A stretch of DNA of 7,661 bases from CALMFT01 sp035333525 (lineage in GTDB: Bacteria > Patescibacteriota > Gracilibacteria > Absconditabacterales > Absconditicoccaceae): contig DAOQQF010000044.1 in the NCBI GenBank assembly GCA_035333525.1, forward strand, positions 1 to 7,661. The letters run 5' to 3'. The position numbers and the translations under genes were made by a program. The notes below the pieces were generated by a model. That model was not told the DNA's origin, did not search any database, and worked only from the letters and a program-made list of their open reading frames with translations. Positions 6,914 to 7,661 of the stretch are shown here, in pieces; position 1 is the stretch's first letter, and every line of letters starts with the position of its first letter.

Positions 6914-7564
6914 ATGAACTGATTAATAGCTCTCATGTGATGATCTGGAGCATGAAAAAACACAATCATTAATGAAATCTTAAAGGATTCATACTTTTGC
7001 TCCAAAATGAATTTTATACGCTCTATTAAAACCAGAGAATATCGTGAGAATGAAACGCCGTGAATCAGTTATATAAAAAAGACTATATGTGAACTTGAAC
7101 ATATGAAACAAACATGAGAACTCTTAGAGTACAATGAATACAAAGATCCACACACACATCAAGTAGTATGAAAATATGGTACGAGTATTGATGAAGTAAA
7201 AAAAGTTTTAGCCACAACGCATGGAATTAAAGAACTAGATCCAAAGTGATTTACACAACTTTTGCAAAGAGAGTCTTTACTAGATTTTCCTATTAAATGA
7301 ATCTATGTTCAAGTAAGTAATATTGAAACTCTCCAAGAAAGAATCATGGAAAGAGATCCTCATATTAACAAAAAAGAACTCTCATCAAGACTTACTATTG
7401 CTCAACAAGAGCAAGAAATAATTAAATGAATACAGACTCATCATCAACATTACTGACATTATCAGTACGAATTACTTACTATTATTGATAACTCTCAAGA
7501 TATAGATATCGCAGTTAAAACAACTAAAAAAACCCTACTTGATTTTTTTAAAACAATAATATAA
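6914..7564 (+). CDS. gmk: guanylate kinase (GMP kinase)
   Basis: 216 residues, 11 of 14 glycines written TGA, the highest share here. The P-loop is GGSGAGKNT (9-17), where Asn16 replaces the usual Gly or Ser. GMP-binding residues known from the family are visible: Ser37, Arg41 and Arg44 in RSIKTREYR, Tyr53, Glu72 in GELLEYNEY, and Tyr88 and Thr90 in KYGT. LDPKGF (near 112) matches the Asp-containing block usually seen as DxQG, and SRLTIAQQEQ is the lid and helix with the conserved Arg. It phosphorylates GMP to GDP with ATP in the cytoplasm. The insertion DPHTHQVVG before KYGT makes that loop longer than usual. It has its own promoter box behind the operon terminator. Related P-loop kinases are possible, but the GMP-site pattern favours guanylate kinase. 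Confidence 0.87.
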
Positions 7565-7661
7565 AGCTTATTTTATACTGCCTATAGTCACAAACTACTT
7601 TAAAACTCCTATCCATACACTTCTTTCTGATAACACTCCTCACAATATACCTTTCATTCAT

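Noticed and set aside
6709..7005. 98-residue open frame on the minus strand
   Set aside because: It runs antisense through the terminator and into the conserved 5' end of gmk, with no family resemblance; a shadow.
495..7564. Apparent series of pseudogenes or frameshifted fragments at TGA codons
   Set aside because: No frame change occurs at the TGAs and the continuous reading matches whole conserved families with Gly at invariant positions; this is recoding, not decay.
7565..7661. Start of a further gene at the right edge
   Set aside because: No ATG begins a frame on the + strand; the minus-strand frame from 7661 is 37 codons, resembles nothing, and runs into the end of gmk.

Overview
The window reads as a piece of a CPR/Patescibacteria genome of the kind that uses genetic code 25, in which UGA means glycine: Gracilibacteria (BD1-5) or Absconditabacteria (SR1). 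With the standard code every long gene but the first breaks into fragments at TGA. Read with TGA as Gly, nine full-length proteins appear, and TGA falls on invariant glycines, such as the P-loops of YchF and guanylate kinase and the alpha subunit C-terminal domain. I count 63 in-frame TGAs. All ten genes end in TAA (nine) or TAG (rpoA), and Trp is TGG. The DNA is AT-rich and every gene is on the + strand. The sequence alone does not say which of the two lineages this is.

Layout. (1) 2-328: 3' part of a YceI-like gene, then a perfect 15-bp hairpin terminator (415-447) with a possible competing upstream hairpin. (2) 495-1601: ychF, an Obg-family ATPase/GTPase. (3) 1660-2223: a Nudix hydrolase with a slightly degenerate Nudix box. 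(4) 2281-3093 and 3125-3994: two tandem secreted sortase paralogues whose signal-peptide regions are almost identical in DNA while the rest has diverged. (5) 4185-6700: rpoA, rplQ, rplM, rpsI, the end of the classic alpha/ribosomal protein operon, but without rpsM, rpsK and rpsD in front. (6) 6701-6895: a 195-base spacer with three successive inverted repeats, the last an intrinsic terminator. (7) 6914-7564: a guanylate kinase (gmk). The last 97 bases hold nothing I can support.

How it works together. Most of the window is core information processing (RNA polymerase alpha, three ribosomal proteins, a ribosome-associated ATPase) plus GMP-to-GDP conversion. The sortases and the YceI-like protein act outside the cytoplasm. 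None of the starts has a convincing Shine-Dalgarno sequence, and several have a TATAAT-like box only 11-15 bases before the ATG, suggesting very short leaders. The points most worth a second look are the mosaic sortase pair, the structured rpsI-gmk spacer, the gene-dependent use of UGA for glycine, and the apparent lack of Shine-Dalgarno sites. I did not find a defence system, mobile element or CRISPR array.
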